The notes: generated by a model not told the origin, from the letters alone. Counted from the stretch's first letter, positions 45,105 through 53,975 are shown. The stretch: 64,000 bases of DNA from Oscillospiraceae bacterium MB24-C1 (GCA_030913685.1 CP133187.1:186001-250000), one strand, 5' to 3'. Numbers and translations are program-made.

Positions 45105-45581
45105 ATGAAAGTCGTAATGAGTAGAGTGGACGAGAGACTGGTGCACGGACAGGTCATCGCTTCGTGGACCAAAATTCTAAGCATTAAGAATATTTTGGTT
45201 ATTGATGACGCTCTTGCAAAGGATTCCTTTATGAGTACCGTTCTTTCCATGGCGGCGCCGTCTGGAGTCAAGGTGGAGCTGATTTCAGTGGAGAAGGCTG
45301 CTGAAAAAATACAGAACGAGGGTACTGACAATGGTGTGAACACTATGCTATTGTTTAAAATTCCCGATTGTGCCCTTGCGTTGGTTGAAAAAGGCATTGT
45401 GCTCAAGGAGCTTAACGTCGGCAATATGGGGGCAGGTCCTTCCAGAAAGTCCATTACCCGCAATGTGTATGCCTCTCCCGCTGAGGTCACCATATTCCGT
45501 AAGCTGCTGGATCTAGGCGTAGATGTTTATCTGCAAATGGTGCAGCAGGAAAGTAGAGTCAGCATTGCTGGCAAGCTTTAA
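45105..45581 (+). CDS. PTS EIIB, mannose/fructose/sorbose family
   Basis: A 158-aa EIIB domain protein. Phosphohistidine His14 is in RVDERLVHGQVIASW, and NVGNMGAGPSRKSITRNV near residue 104 is conserved. It phosphorylates the sugar bound by the EIIC-EIID complex. RBS GAGGAG. It starts 26 bases after the EIIA stop. Confidence 0.94.
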   Translation: MKVVMSRVDERLVHGQVIASWTKILSIKNILVIDDALAKDSFMSTVLSMAAPSGVKVELISVEKAAEKIQNEGTDNGVNTMLLFKIPDCALALVEKGIVLKELNVGNMGAGPSRKSITRNVYASPAEVTIFRKLLDLGVDVYLQMVQQESRVSIAGKL

Positions 45582-45668
45582 AGTCGTATCAACGGCGAAA
45601 GTATCCTTTCGCCTTGGAGACCACCGTACTAAGGTTGCGGTGCTTATAAGAAAGAAGGAGTTGGTATC

Positions 45669-46427
45669 ATGCAGTTCGTTCATGCGCTGATCATCGCATT
45701 GTTGACATGGCTGGTAGCTACTGCGTTCCCCATGTGGCTGAGATGGTCTATGTACTTTGGTGCACCATTGGTGTCAGGTCTTATCAACGGCCTGTTGTTG
45801 GGAGATTTGACCTATGGTCTACAATGTGGCGGCACCATTATGATGGCTTACATTGGTTTGGTCGCCATCGGCGGTTCTCTCCCCTCAGACCTGTCTCTGG
45901 CCGGCTATCTGGGCGTTTACATGACCATGGCCTCTAACGCGGACCCTTCTGTAGGACTTCCCATCGCTGTTTCTCTTGGCTTTTTGGGTATCCTTTGCTC
46001 TAATGCTAAGATGTCTTTAAACCCAATTTGGGTACATAAGGCAGACAAATATGCTGCCGAGGGCAACACTAAGGGTGTTATCGCTATGAATCTATTCGGT
46101 TCACAGGTGGTTCCGTTTATTACCTATTTCATTCCCGCTTTCCTTTGCGTATTACTCGGTGCTCCCTTTATGGAAAAAATGCTGGCTATTGTTCCTGCTC
46201 AGGTAATCAGCATCCTCAAGCTCATCGGCTCCATGATTCCAGCCCTTGGTCTTGCTATGCTCATGAACATGATGAACAAAAAATCCACCATTCCCTTTTT
46301 CCTGATGGGTTTTGTGCTTGCCGCCTATTTAAAGCTGGATATTATTGCACTGGCTATTTTGGGTGCCGCCTTTGGTATCCTGCATCTACTTTACACTTCT
46401 GGAAGGAGGGAACAAGAGAATGTCTGA
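45669..46427 (+). CDS. PTS EIIC, mannose/fructose/sorbose family
   Basis: A 252-aa membrane component with seven or eight hydrophobic segments, normal for EIIC-Man (about 250-265 aa). GLLLGDLTYGLQCGG near residue 45 is the conserved first motif. Together with EIID it forms the sugar channel. The last eight bases overlap the EIID start region. RBS AAGGAG. Substrate specificity cannot be judged from sequence alone. Confidence 0.93.
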   Translation: MQFVHALIIALLTWLVATAFPMWLRWSMYFGAPLVSGLINGLLLGDLTYGLQCGGTIMMAYIGLVAIGGSLPSDLSLAGYLGVYMTMASNADPSVGLPIAVSLGFLGILCSNAKMSLNPIWVHKADKYAAEGNTKGVIAMNLFGSQVVPFITYFIPAFLCVLLGAPFMEKMLAIVPAQVISILKLIGSMIPALGLAMLMNMMNKKSTIPFFLMGFVLAAYLKLDIIALAILGAAFGILHLLYTSGRREQENV

Positions 46428-47265
46428 TACTGTAATCACTGAGAACAAAACAAATACCGTAACTCTTGATAAAAAGACACTGCGTAAATCCTGGTGGAAT
46501 TGGACCTGTTGGGGGCAGATTTGCTACAACTTTGAGCGTATGATGGGCCTAGGATTTTGTCACTCCATGATTCCTATTTTTAAAAAGCTTTATCCAAACG
46601 ATAAACAAAAGCAGGCGGACGGCATGACTCGCCACCTGACCTACTACAACACCGAAAACACCTGGGGTTGCCTTATTCCCGGCATTGTTGCCGCTATGGA
46701 AGAAGAAAAGGCCAATGGTGCACCTGTGGATGACGAGACCATCAGTAACATTAAAACTGCTTTGATGGGTCCTTTAGCTGGTGTAGGCGATGCTATCACG
46801 CAGGGCATTGTTAAAGTGATTCTTTTGGCCATTGGCATTGAACTTGCCATGCAGGGTAATGCGCTTGGCCCCATTCTGTACGTTTTGTTGTTTTCTGCTT
46901 ATGCACTTCTTGTTGGCTATGTCTGCTACATGACTGGTTACAAGATGGGTAAGAATGCGGTGGTGAAAATACTAAGCGGCGGCCTAATTAAAGAGATCAC
47001 CGAAGGCTGCGGTGCGATGGGCATGATGGTTCTGGGCGGCTTGGTCGCCACTAAAATCAGAATAGCTACCCCATTGACGCTGACCCTTGGCGAGAAAGTA
47101 ACTGAAATTCAGGCACTGCTTAACCAAATAACGCCTGCGTTGCTGCCACTATCTCTATTCTTTATTGTTTACGCGCTGCTTCGTAAGGGTGTTACCCCCA
47201 TGAAAGCTATGGGCATCATTTTTGTTTCTGGTATCGTGCTTTCTCTCACCGGAATTTTAGTGTGA
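46420..47265 (+). CDS. PTS EIID, mannose/fructose/sorbose family
   Basis: A 281-aa EIID protein. The conserved N-terminal part has FERMMGLGFCHSMIP, FNTE-like YYNTENTWG, and GPLAGVGDAI, and the C-terminal third is hydrophobic. It pairs with EIIC to form the transport unit. The start 46420 has AAGGAGGG upstream and overlaps the EIIC end by eight bases, so the two are coupled. Confidence 0.94.
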   Translation: MSDTVITENKTNTVTLDKKTLRKSWWNWTCWGQICYNFERMMGLGFCHSMIPIFKKLYPNDKQKQADGMTRHLTYYNTENTWGCLIPGIVAAMEEEKANGAPVDDETISNIKTALMGPLAGVGDAITQGIVKVILLAIGIELAMQGNALGPILYVLLFSAYALLVGYVCYMTGYKMGKNAVVKILSGGLIKEITEGCGAMGMMVLGGLVATKIRIATPLTLTLGEKVTEIQALLNQITPALLPLSLFFIVYALLRKGVTPMKAMGIIFVSGIVLSLTGILV

Positions 47266-47338
47266 CAAATATTAATTCTCTGCTGCCGTGCAAACACGCT
47301 TAGCAGCTTAACCTAACACAATCGGAGGTATCATTCCC

Positions 47339-48145
47339 ATGCTCATGGAACAACACGAAAAAACATTTGGCACAAAAAAGCCTCTCATTGGCTGCCTACA
47401 TATGGCTGCATTGCCCGGTAGCTACTATGAAGACCCCACAATGACCTTCCGTGACCATATCAACCGCCTAAAAGAAGATGCCAAGGTGCTGATGGCCGAA
47501 GGCTTTGATGCCTGCGTTTTTGCCAACGAAGGCGATAGGCCCTATCTTTCTACCGTTGGCCCTGAAACGGTCGCCGCCTATGTCCGCATTGCCACCGAGG
47601 TTGCCGAAACCCTTACCATTCCCTATGGTTGCGGCGTGCTCATTGACCCCATTGCCACATTGGCTGTGGCCAAGGCCATTGATGCCAAGTTTGTCAGAAC
47701 CTATGTCACGGGAACTTACAACGGCCTGTTTGGATGGCAGACCTTTGACCCCGGCCAGATATTCCGTTACCAAAAGCAAATTGGTGCAGAATCGGTAAAA
47801 GTTTATACTTACTTTGAGCCTCATGCCGGAACGGCTATGGATACCCGCCCTGTGGAAAACCAGGTGGATGCAGGCTTGATGAATCTGCCCATCGCTGGTG
47901 TATTGATGGGTGGCCCTCGTGCAGGGCTGCCGCCCGAGGCTTCGGCGCTGGGCAAGGTTAAAAGCCGCTTCCCTGAAGCGCCGCTGATCCTTGGTAGCGG
48001 CGGCCGTGTGGACAACATTAAAGAGCTGCTAGGCGTTGCCGACGGTGTTATTATAGGCACCAGCATCAAGTACGACGGTGTTCTTTGGAACCAGGTTGAC
48101 CCTGCCAGAGCGGCAGCTTTTGTAAAAGCTGCCCGTGCACTGTAA
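47339..48145 (+). CDS. BtpA/SgcQ-family TIM-barrel protein
   Basis: A 268-aa protein of the BtpA family (IGCLHMAALPGS at the N-terminus, GVLMGGPRAGLPP and GSGGRVDNIKELLGVADGVIIGTSIK near the C-terminus). The last segment is a standard TIM-barrel phosphate-binding site. SgcQ of E. coli belongs here and is also encoded with PTS genes. The enzyme probably acts on the sugar phosphate made by the PTS, as an aldolase, epimerase or isomerase; the reaction is not known to me. RBS GGAGG. The 73-base gap before it holds no clear terminator. Confidence 0.85.
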   Translation: MLMEQHEKTFGTKKPLIGCLHMAALPGSYYEDPTMTFRDHINRLKEDAKVLMAEGFDACVFANEGDRPYLSTVGPETVAAYVRIATEVAETLTIPYGCGVLIDPIATLAVAKAIDAKFVRTYVTGTYNGLFGWQTFDPGQIFRYQKQIGAESVKVYTYFEPHAGTAMDTRPVENQVDAGLMNLPIAGVLMGGPRAGLPPEASALGKVKSRFPEAPLILGSGGRVDNIKELLGVADGVIIGTSIKYDGVLWNQVDPARAAAFVKAARAL

Positions 48146-48157
48146 CAGGGAGGGCCT

Positions 48158-48421
48158 ATGTATACAATTGAAGCGGTCGTTCGGGATGAAGTGGGATTGC
48201 ACGCCCGTCCTGCCAGCAAGTTTGTCAAGGTCGCTGCCCGTTTTCAAAGCGACATAAAAATCCGAAAGGAAACTGATGAATCCGACTTTAATGCTAAAAG
48301 TATCACCGCTGTTCTCCGCATGGGGGCAGTTAAAGATACTAAGGTGGTCATCACGGCTTCCGGACCGGATGAAGAAATGGCGTGTAGATCTCTTAAAGAG
48401 CAGATTGAACAACCTACCTAA
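48158..48421 (+). CDS. HPr-family phosphocarrier protein
   Basis: An 87-aa HPr. Phosphohistidine His15 is in GLHARPAS, and the regulatory serine equivalent of Ser46 is Ser48 in FNAKSITAVL, so HPr kinase could act on it. The helix after it (VLRMGAVKD) differs a little from general HPr (GVMSLG), which hints at a specialised carrier for this system, comparable to FPr-type or Crh-like variants. It is the last gene of the operon, 12 bases after the BtpA-family gene. RBS GGGAGGG. Confidence 0.9.
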   Translation: MYTIEAVVRDEVGLHARPASKFVKVAARFQSDIKIRKETDESDFNAKSITAVLRMGAVKDTKVVITASGPDEEMACRSLKEQIEQPT

Positions 48422-48448
48422 CTTACAAACTCATCCCCCAATATAATA

Positions 48449-48498
48449 AACGACCGAATTTAGATTAGTCTAAAAAGACTTTTCTAAATTCGGTCGTT
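48449..48498 (+). terminator. Terminator of the PTS operon
   Basis: A 16-bp stem (48449-48464 with 48483-48498) and T-rich end after the HPr gene. Another 7-bp hairpin (AAACCAC with GTGGTTT, near 48560-48583) follows in the gap before deoC and has no clear role. Confidence 0.8.
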
Positions 48499-48593
48499 GT
48501 TTGTGGCGCACTGCACTCTTAGTTAGCAAAGGGCGTTTTGTTTTTCTGGTATAACTTATAAACCACTCGCTAGGCGGTGGTTTTCGGCATAGA

Positions 48594-48629
48594 AAAAGGG
48601 CGTAGCCTTATGTGAGACGACGCCCTTTT
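48594..48629 (-). terminator. Terminator of the deoC-side operon
   Basis: A 10-bp stem (AAAAGGGCGT 48594-48603 with ACGCCCTTTT 48620-48629) 11 bases after the deoC stop on the minus strand, followed by TTTTTC. Confidence 0.85.
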
Positions 48630-48640
48630 GTTTGAAAACT

Positions 48641-49300
48641 TTAAAGAAGTCCGGCTTCCTTCATCAGTCGGATGGCAGAACTGCTGCCAAGACGGTCAGC
48701 ACCAAGAGAGAGAAAGGTCAGCATATCGCGGTAAGATTTGATACCACCCGCGGCCTTTATTTTGATGCGCCCCTGCGTTTCTTTGGTAAACAATGAGACA
48801 TCCGCTTCGGTGGCCCCGCCCGATGAAAAGCCGGTGGAGGTTTTGATATAATCTGCGCCGGCTTTTTCGACGATATGGCACATTTGGCGTTTTTCTTCGT
48901 CGGTCAGCAGGCAGGTTTCAATGATAACTTTTAAAATGTGATTGCCCACCACTTCTTTAACAGCACGTATTTCAGCTTCGATTGATTCGAGTTTTCCATC
49001 CTTTAAATCGCCGATAGAAATAACCATGTCGATTTCATCTGCGCCCTTTGCAACGGCGTCACGCGCCTCCAGCACCTTGGCCTCGGTCGTCATGGCACCC
49101 AGAGGAAAGCCGATGACGGTGCAAACCGGGACCTTGCCTTGCAAAATTGACACGGCTAGCGGAATGTACCGAGGGTTAATACAGACCGAGGCGGTATTGT
49201 GCTCAAGCGCTTCCTGGCAGAGCGCTTTAATCTGCGCCTCAGTGGCTTCGGGCTTTAGTAGCGTATGGTCTACGTGAGAAAGCACAGTTTTTGCGTCCAT
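48641..49300 (-). CDS. deoC: Deoxyribose-phosphate aldolase
   Basis: A 219-aa class I aldolase. Schiff-base lysine is in YIKTSTGFS and the helper lysine and Asp are in DEIDMVISIG and LKVIIETCLL. It splits 2-deoxyribose 5-phosphate to acetaldehyde and glyceraldehyde 3-phosphate. The start is 49300 after GGAGGAG. It lies 18 bases downstream of the helicase-loader gene, an unusual neighbour, so it may be read from the same message. No other nucleoside catabolism genes are nearby. Confidence 0.95.
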   Translation of the reverse strand: MDAKTVLSHVDHTLLKPEATEAQIKALCQEALEHNTASVCINPRYIPLAVSILQGKVPVCTVIGFPLGAMTTEAKVLEARDAVAKGADEIDMVISIGDLKDGKLESIEAEIRAVKEVVGNHILKVIIETCLLTDEEKRQMCHIVEKAGADYIKTSTGFSSGGATEADVSLFTKETQGRIKIKAAGGIKSYRDMLTFLSLGADRLGSSSAIRLMKEAGLL

Positions 49301-49318
49301 CTTAACTCCTCCCAAAAA

Positions 49319-50305
49319 TCACAGTTGTTTCTTTTTCAGTCGAATGTCCGTACCCTCAAACGGAATGATTCGGTAGCATCCTAGTAGGCGTGAGCGGATA
49401 CGTTCGCTGTATCGTACAGAAAGCTCGCTCTGTTTTAAGTTGGTGTTGATGATGGTCGCCGCACCCTGCAACTGCCGGGTGTTGATAATGTCATATAGCA
49501 CCGCCGTTGAAAACGAGGTAGAAAATTCGCTGCCCAAATCATCAAGAACCAGCAACTCACAATCTAACACGGGGCTTAAATAGTCCTGGAATTCCTCGCT
49601 GGTTTTGCCAAAGCGCGCCGCTTCCAGCTTGGTCAGCAGTGTGTGAAACGGGACATACATCACGTCATAGCCTTTTTCGATGGCGGCGCAAGCGATGGCG
49701 ATGGAAAGATGTGTTTTGCCCAGACCTGGTGCACCGATCATTAAGAGGCTGGGCGCAGCGCGCGAAAAGCTATCCGCATACTTGGTGCATTCCAGTAGCG
49801 TTTTGTTCATAATGACGCGATCTGACACCGGGGAGCCGTCGGTTGGCGTATCGGAGTAGTAGTGCAGTGAAAAGCTCTCAAAAGTATTATCTGTCAGCGA
49901 AGAGACGGCACCGAGGCGCTCGTACATCAGACCTTTTTGAAGCTGCCGGGCGCATTCACACAACCGGCCGTTGTCGTTGCCGGTGTCTTTGCAGATAGGG
50001 CAACTATATTGAATCTCCAATGCATTTGCCGCAAAGCCTGCGGTAGAAAGGGCATCTTTAAGCTCCTTTTGCTTCGCGAGGTTAAACTCACGTACTTTCT
50101 CCAGCTTTTGCTGTACGTTTTCACCCGAAAGCACCGCGCCGGCAATTCTGGCGGAGGTGCTGGCCATTTCACGCTCCAGCTGCAAAATATGCGGGGCTAG
50201 CCGGCTGATGCGTACTCGACGCTCGTTTAACGCCAGCTCGGCACGCTCTCGCCGATCATTTAGAATTTTTCGGCTCATTTCGGCAATTTCTTTCGGATAA
50301 GACAT
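49319..50305 (-). CDS. DnaI/DnaC-like helicase loader ATPase
   Basis: A 328-aa protein with an N-terminal helical region, a zinc-binding set CPICKDTGN with LCEC near residues 102-118, and an AAA+ domain. Walker A is GAPGLGKTH near residue 192 and Walker B is LLVLDDLGSE near residue 252. This order matches DnaI of Bacillus. It loads replicative helicase during primosome assembly. The DnaD-like protein is encoded 10 bases upstream, so the two probably work together. RBS AGAGGTGA. Confidence 0.88.
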   Translation of the reverse strand: MSYPKEIAEMSRKILNDRRERAELALNERRVRISRLAPHILQLEREMASTSARIAGAVLSGENVQQKLEKVREFNLAKQKELKDALSTAGFAANALEIQYSCPICKDTGNDNGRLCECARQLQKGLMYERLGAVSSLTDNTFESFSLHYYSDTPTDGSPVSDRVIMNKTLLECTKYADSFSRAAPSLLMIGAPGLGKTHLSIAIACAAIEKGYDVMYVPFHTLLTKLEAARFGKTSEEFQDYLSPVLDCELLVLDDLGSEFSTSFSTAVLYDIINTRQLQGAATIINTNLKQSELSVRYSERIRSRLLGCYRIIPFEGTDIRLKKKQL

Positions 50306-50315
50306 GCCGTCACCT

Positions 50316-51314
50316 CTATTCTTTCATGAATTGTTCGAGTATTTTGCGGTCGAAATCACTTTTTTCAGCACTTTGTGGTACAGCAGTGACCTTTTTGGCG
50401 GGGTTGGATTCCAATTTGGCTTGTGCTACGGTTTTGATACCTTTTTCGTTCCAACTGTGCAGGATTTTATTTAAATATCCGAATGCTAGCTTACCGGTGC
50501 GTTCCACGGTAATCTCATAGGCGTAACGAATCGTTTCGATATCCATACCCAGCGTATCACACCAGGTGGCAATATAATCTTTTTCGCGCTGGGTCAGGCC
50601 ACGGTCGTTGATGCCAAAGGCAGTTTTCAGCTTGCCTTCGTTCGTGCGTTTGTGCATCAGAATGTCGATGTGGTGGTCCAGCGCGCTGTCGTCGATGCCG
50701 TCGGCAATCCACGAGGCGGCTACTTTTTCGGCATAGCCCATACTGCTTTTACCAATGGTCATACAGTAGTGCACCAGCGTCAGTATGTAATGTGCTGACA
50801 GGCCGTAAAACGAGTACAACGCCAACAGAACATCCAGATCGGCCGAGGTCAGTGGCTTACCTAGAATAGACTGCAGCTCATGCACCAGCCCTTGCAGCGT
50901 CCGGTCGTGCTCAATAAGTGCAACGGACTCTTCGCGCGGAAAATGTGGCCTGCTGCCGCTGGTGGCATTGGTTGTTGGTAGGGCACTTGTGGCGGGCAAC
51001 GCAGGTTTGGCAGCCGGAGTAGGTCTTGGTTTTTCAGCAGGTTTGGCCTTGGCGGGTGTGGGCGCGCAGATTTCATCATCCTGCTGTAAAATACCGTTTT
51101 CCAGCCAGTAGTTGAGCGCGTCAGAAACCTCTGCAGCCGAAATTCCCAGTTTCGCGGAAATGCTCTGCGCATCACAGCAGTCATCTGGGGCATGTAGGAG
51201 CAGCAAAAGGCATTTGAGTGAAACGCCGCTGCAAAGCTTGATGTGGCGTTCTATCACTTGGGCCGGGACGGGGAACATCCGCCGCCAAAGAATGGGGTTT
51301 AATGCATAGGCCAC
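50316..51314 (-). CDS. DnaD/DnaB-domain primosome protein
   Basis: A 332-aa protein with an N-terminal winged-helix DnaD-like part (residues 20-80), a Pro/Ala/Lys-rich linker (about 95-130), and two C-terminal DnaB/DnaD helical domains, the last with the YxxxIxxx pattern (IRYAYEITVERTGKLAFGYLNKILHSW). It should remodel DNA at origins or restart sites and work with the downstream ATPase. The start is GTG 51314 with GGAGG seven bases upstream. Confidence 0.85.
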   Translation of the reverse strand: MAYALNPILWRRMFPVPAQVIERHIKLCSGVSLKCLLLLLHAPDDCCDAQSISAKLGISAAEVSDALNYWLENGILQQDDEICAPTPAKAKPAEKPRPTPAAKPALPATSALPTTNATSGSRPHFPREESVALIEHDRTLQGLVHELQSILGKPLTSADLDVLLALYSFYGLSAHYILTLVHYCMTIGKSSMGYAEKVAASWIADGIDDSALDHHIDILMHKRTNEGKLKTAFGINDRGLTQREKDYIATWCDTLGMDIETIRYAYEITVERTGKLAFGYLNKILHSWNEKGIKTVAQAKLESNPAKKVTAVPQSAEKSDFDRKILEQFMKE

Positions 51315-51478
51315 AGCGGCACCTCCTTAAATTTGATAAATTTTGAATACTAAACCAATTTAGTGACGATAACGATTATAACATAGAAACCGGTAAAGCG
51401 CCATGATTATTCTGCCTATTTTAATGGGTCACGCTTGCCAATGTATCCCTAAAAGGGTATAATAATCGCATGGCGGTT

Positions 51479-51551
51479 GTGATATCGCTTTAATGTCCAA
51501 TGGCTCGCCGCTTAGCGCGGCATGCCACCTTTTGATGGACAATTATATCAC
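51479..51551. other. Long multi-stem hairpin element
   Basis: Four nested stems with small internal loops: GTGATAT (51479) with ATATCAC (51545), TGTCCA (51494) with TGGACA (51536), TGGC (51501) with GCCA (51524), and GCCGC (51507) with GCGGC (51517). It lies in the 293-base gap between the DnaD gene and the PHP gene. It may be a structured RNA or a small inverted-repeat element. Confidence 0.55.
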
Positions 51552-51607
51552 TGCGCGTTTGGCGCTTGTGGTATAAAAAGGATTATATATTAGGGGTTGA
51601 GCTTTGG

Positions 51608-52447
51608 GTGTTACGCTGGGATTTACACGTTCATACCGCCTGGTCAGACGGTTCGATGGCGGTATCGGAAGTGGTGGCTTTTGCGGCTCGCAGAGGGCTT
51701 CGCGGAATTGCAATTACCGATCATGATGCAATGGACATGATTGCCCCGGCGCAGCAAGCGGCAAAAACTGCTGGCATAGACATTGTTCCCGGTGTCGAGC
51801 TTTCTTGTATCAACCATGATACTGGACGCAAGGTGCATCTTCTGGTTTACTGCCCTCAGGTGCTTTCACCGTTGGAGCCGTTATTTGAAATGATGGCCGA
51901 GCGGCGGCAAAGGGTGGGCGAAGAGATGATTGACCTGTTGGTCAGACACTATCCTGTCACCCGTGAACAAGTGCTGATTCATGCCAAAAACAGTAAAACC
52001 ATTAACCGTGTGCATCTGCTGCGCGCACTGCTTGAAATGGGCTATTCCGACCGGGTGTACGGTTCACTGTATCAGGCGCTTTTTGGCAAAGAAGGCGTTT
52101 GTAGGCGGCAGGTGGATTATATTGACGTCTATGAAGGGGCGAGGGCCGCTCAGGCCAGCGGTGGCGCGGTGGTTTTGGCGCATCCCGATGTGTATGACTC
52201 TTTTGACATCGGCGAACGGCTGGCAAAAGCGGGACTCATAGACGGGTTGGAATATAGCTACCCCCGACGCAACCCCGAGCATATCGGAAAACACGACCGT
52301 CTGGTGCAGGCTTATGGGCTTATCACCACTGGCGGCACCGACTTCCACGGCTTTTATACCACAACACCGAACCCCATAGGAACCTGTACAACTTCGGAAT
52401 ATGAGCTGGCACAGCTTCATAAACTAATAGAATTAAAGAGGAAATAA
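51608..52447 (+). CDS. PHP-domain phosphoesterase
   Basis: A 279-aa PHP protein. Metal ligands are visible in order: DLHVHTAWSDGS at the start, ITDHDAMD, GVELSC, HLLVYC, VLAHPDVY and GTDFHG. The family hydrolyses phosphoesters such as AMP, pAp or histidinol phosphate with a two- or three-metal site. I choose GTG 51608 after AGGGG because it places the first motif at residue 5; a GTG at 51566 is longer and unsupported. It is followed by a TSCPD-domain gene six bases later. Confidence 0.85.
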   Translation: MLRWDLHVHTAWSDGSMAVSEVVAFAARRGLRGIAITDHDAMDMIAPAQQAAKTAGIDIVPGVELSCINHDTGRKVHLLVYCPQVLSPLEPLFEMMAERRQRVGEEMIDLLVRHYPVTREQVLIHAKNSKTINRVHLLRALLEMGYSDRVYGSLYQALFGKEGVCRRQVDYIDVYEGARAAQASGGAVVLAHPDVYDSFDIGERLAKAGLIDGLEYSYPRRNPEHIGKHDRLVQAYGLITTGGTDFHGFYTTTPNPIGTCTTSEYELAQLHKLIELKRK

Positions 52448-52453
52448 AAGACG

Positions 52454-52708
52454 ATGAATTACGAGTTTGCGCCCAAAGGTGTCTGTTCCAAAAAAATACT
52501 TTTTGAGTTATCTGACGACGGCATTATTGAAAAAATAAAATTTATAGGTGGATGTCAGGGGAATCTTGCTGGAATTAGTAAGCTTGTTGTTGGCATGAAG
52601 GCCTTAGAGGTGATAGAACGCCTAAAGGGAACGACCTGCGGATTTAAAAAAACCTCTTGCCCCGATCAGCTCTCTTGTGCTCTGCAGGAGGCGCTGGATA
52701 AAAAATAA
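52454..52708 (+). CDS. TSCPD-domain protein (TIGR03905-like)
   Basis: An 84-aa protein that ends in KTSCPDQLSCALQEAL, the TSCPD signature, and has GGCQGNLAGI in the middle. The same domain occurs at the end of some ribonucleotide reductases. The small stand-alone form is common in Clostridia; its function is not established. Four cysteines could bind metal. RBS AGAGGAAA. Confidence 0.9.
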   Translation: MNYEFAPKGVCSKKILFELSDDGIIEKIKFIGGCQGNLAGISKLVVGMKALEVIERLKGTTCGFKKTSCPDQLSCALQEALDKK

Positions 52709-52720
52709 CCAGAGGATGTG

Positions 52721-53293
52721 ATGTTCATGCTCAGTCGCTATAACGACGACGATGTCAAGATTGCGCCGGACGACCTGTCAAAGCTGTTTGCCTCTGAAAA
52801 CCCTGTTGCAGATGACAATATTGATCTGTTTTTGCATCAACGCGCCAATGGCAATACCGCTCGTGCGCGCAAGCTTGGTGTGCAGTATGTTGAAGATTTG
52901 ATCGACTGCGTATGGACTCGTCCGCCCGAGGACGTCAAAAGTGAGGATTTTGATCAGCAGTTAAAATTGCTGTTTGCCTATGCTGTGCACCGCGTTGTCG
53001 AGGATCATTCTCCGAATCAGATCGTTGCCAATGCTACGTTGGGTAGCTTTTATGAACATCTTGAGGATGCCGACCAACATCTTTATGGGAAAATTAATAA
53101 TAACGCAGCGTTTACACTCTATATGTACCTGCATCGTGCGGGGGATGAAAACGCTAAGTCGGTGGGTAAAACCTTCTCCGGGCTGTGCGGCGCTGGAGAG
53201 TATTCTGACTGCGTGATCATTGGCGAGAGTGCCTACGGGCGGTTCTTCGGGGCCTGCGCACAGCGCATGTTGAATGCGGGCTTTGTGGAATAG
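52721..53293 (+). CDS. Conserved helical protein of unknown function
   Basis: A 190-aa soluble protein that I cannot assign to a family. It is mostly helical and acidic at the N-terminus, with no signal or membrane segment. A C-terminal block has several Cys and Gly (FSGLCGAGEYSDCVIIGESAYGRFFGACAQ). It is 12 bases after the TSCPD gene and 36 bases before a DUF4364 gene, with AGAGG upstream of the start. Three closely spaced start codons (GTG 52718, ATG 52721, ATG 52727) are possible. Confidence 0.75.
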   Translation: MFMLSRYNDDDVKIAPDDLSKLFASENPVADDNIDLFLHQRANGNTARARKLGVQYVEDLIDCVWTRPPEDVKSEDFDQQLKLLFAYAVHRVVEDHSPNQIVANATLGSFYEHLEDADQHLYGKINNNAAFTLYMYLHRAGDENAKSVGKTFSGLCGAGEYSDCVIIGESAYGRFFGACAQRMLNAGFVE

Positions 53294-53329
53294 CGCCAAA
53301 ATCATCTGCCGCGAAAGGGGAGAAGCAAT

Positions 53330-53926
53330 ATGAACCAAGGGGTGTTCACCGAGGGAATCGATTATGGCGGGCTGACCACCGACTATGAAATACGTATTCT
53401 GATTTGTTGGCTGCTGTATAAGATGAAAATGCCGGTTGCCTCTTCGCAGCTGAGCAGCGCATTATTGGGTGAGAATCTGGTTAATTATTTTGAGGTAACC
53501 TGTGCACTGGGCGAACTGCTGTCTTCAGGGCATTTGACCGAGGTTAAGTCTGACGGACATCAGGGCTATGTTTCGGTGACCGAGTTGGGCCGAAAGACTG
53601 CCGAAACTTTTTATAAAAGTATTCCACGCACAGTGCGTGAAAAAGCCATTGAAGCCTTAAGCCAATGTGTGTTACAGGAGCGTTTTGCAAAAGAAAATCG
53701 TGCAGAGATCGTAGAAACTAACGACGGCTTCAAGTTAGAACTCTCCCTTAACGATGTCGGAAACGATTTGATGGGTGTGTCGCTCTATGCGCCCACCCGC
53801 GAGGTTTGTGAAACGATGAAAAAGAATTTTATCTCCGACCCCACGGTGTTATATCGTGCGGTATTATCGGTGCTCATGGGAACCAAGGACAGTGCAATAG
53901 AGTTTATCGGCCATGAACCGGTGTAG
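53330..53926 (+). CDS. DUF4364 family protein
   Basis: A 198-aa protein with an N-terminal winged helix-like part (YEIRILICWLLYKMKMPVAS, then YFEVTCALGELLSSGHLTEV) and a C-terminal alpha/beta part. It matches DUF4364, which is widespread in Clostridia. Transcriptional control is a reasonable guess from the fold; a target is not known. RBS AAAGGGGA. A hairpin follows. Confidence 0.85.
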   Translation: MNQGVFTEGIDYGGLTTDYEIRILICWLLYKMKMPVASSQLSSALLGENLVNYFEVTCALGELLSSGHLTEVKSDGHQGYVSVTELGRKTAETFYKSIPRTVREKAIEALSQCVLQERFAKENRAEIVETNDGFKLELSLNDVGNDLMGVSLYAPTREVCETMKKNFISDPTVLYRAVLSVLMGTKDSAIEFIGHEPV

Positions 53927-53930
53927 TATT

Positions 53931-53975
53931 TTGGGCGGCTGTTGCAATGAAATTGCTGCAGCCCGCTTTTGTTTT
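53931..53975 (+). terminator. Terminator after DUF4364 gene
   Basis: An imperfect GC stem (GCGGCTG with CAGCCCGC, one bulge) and the tail TTTTGTTTTAT, four bases after the stop codon. Confidence 0.75.
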
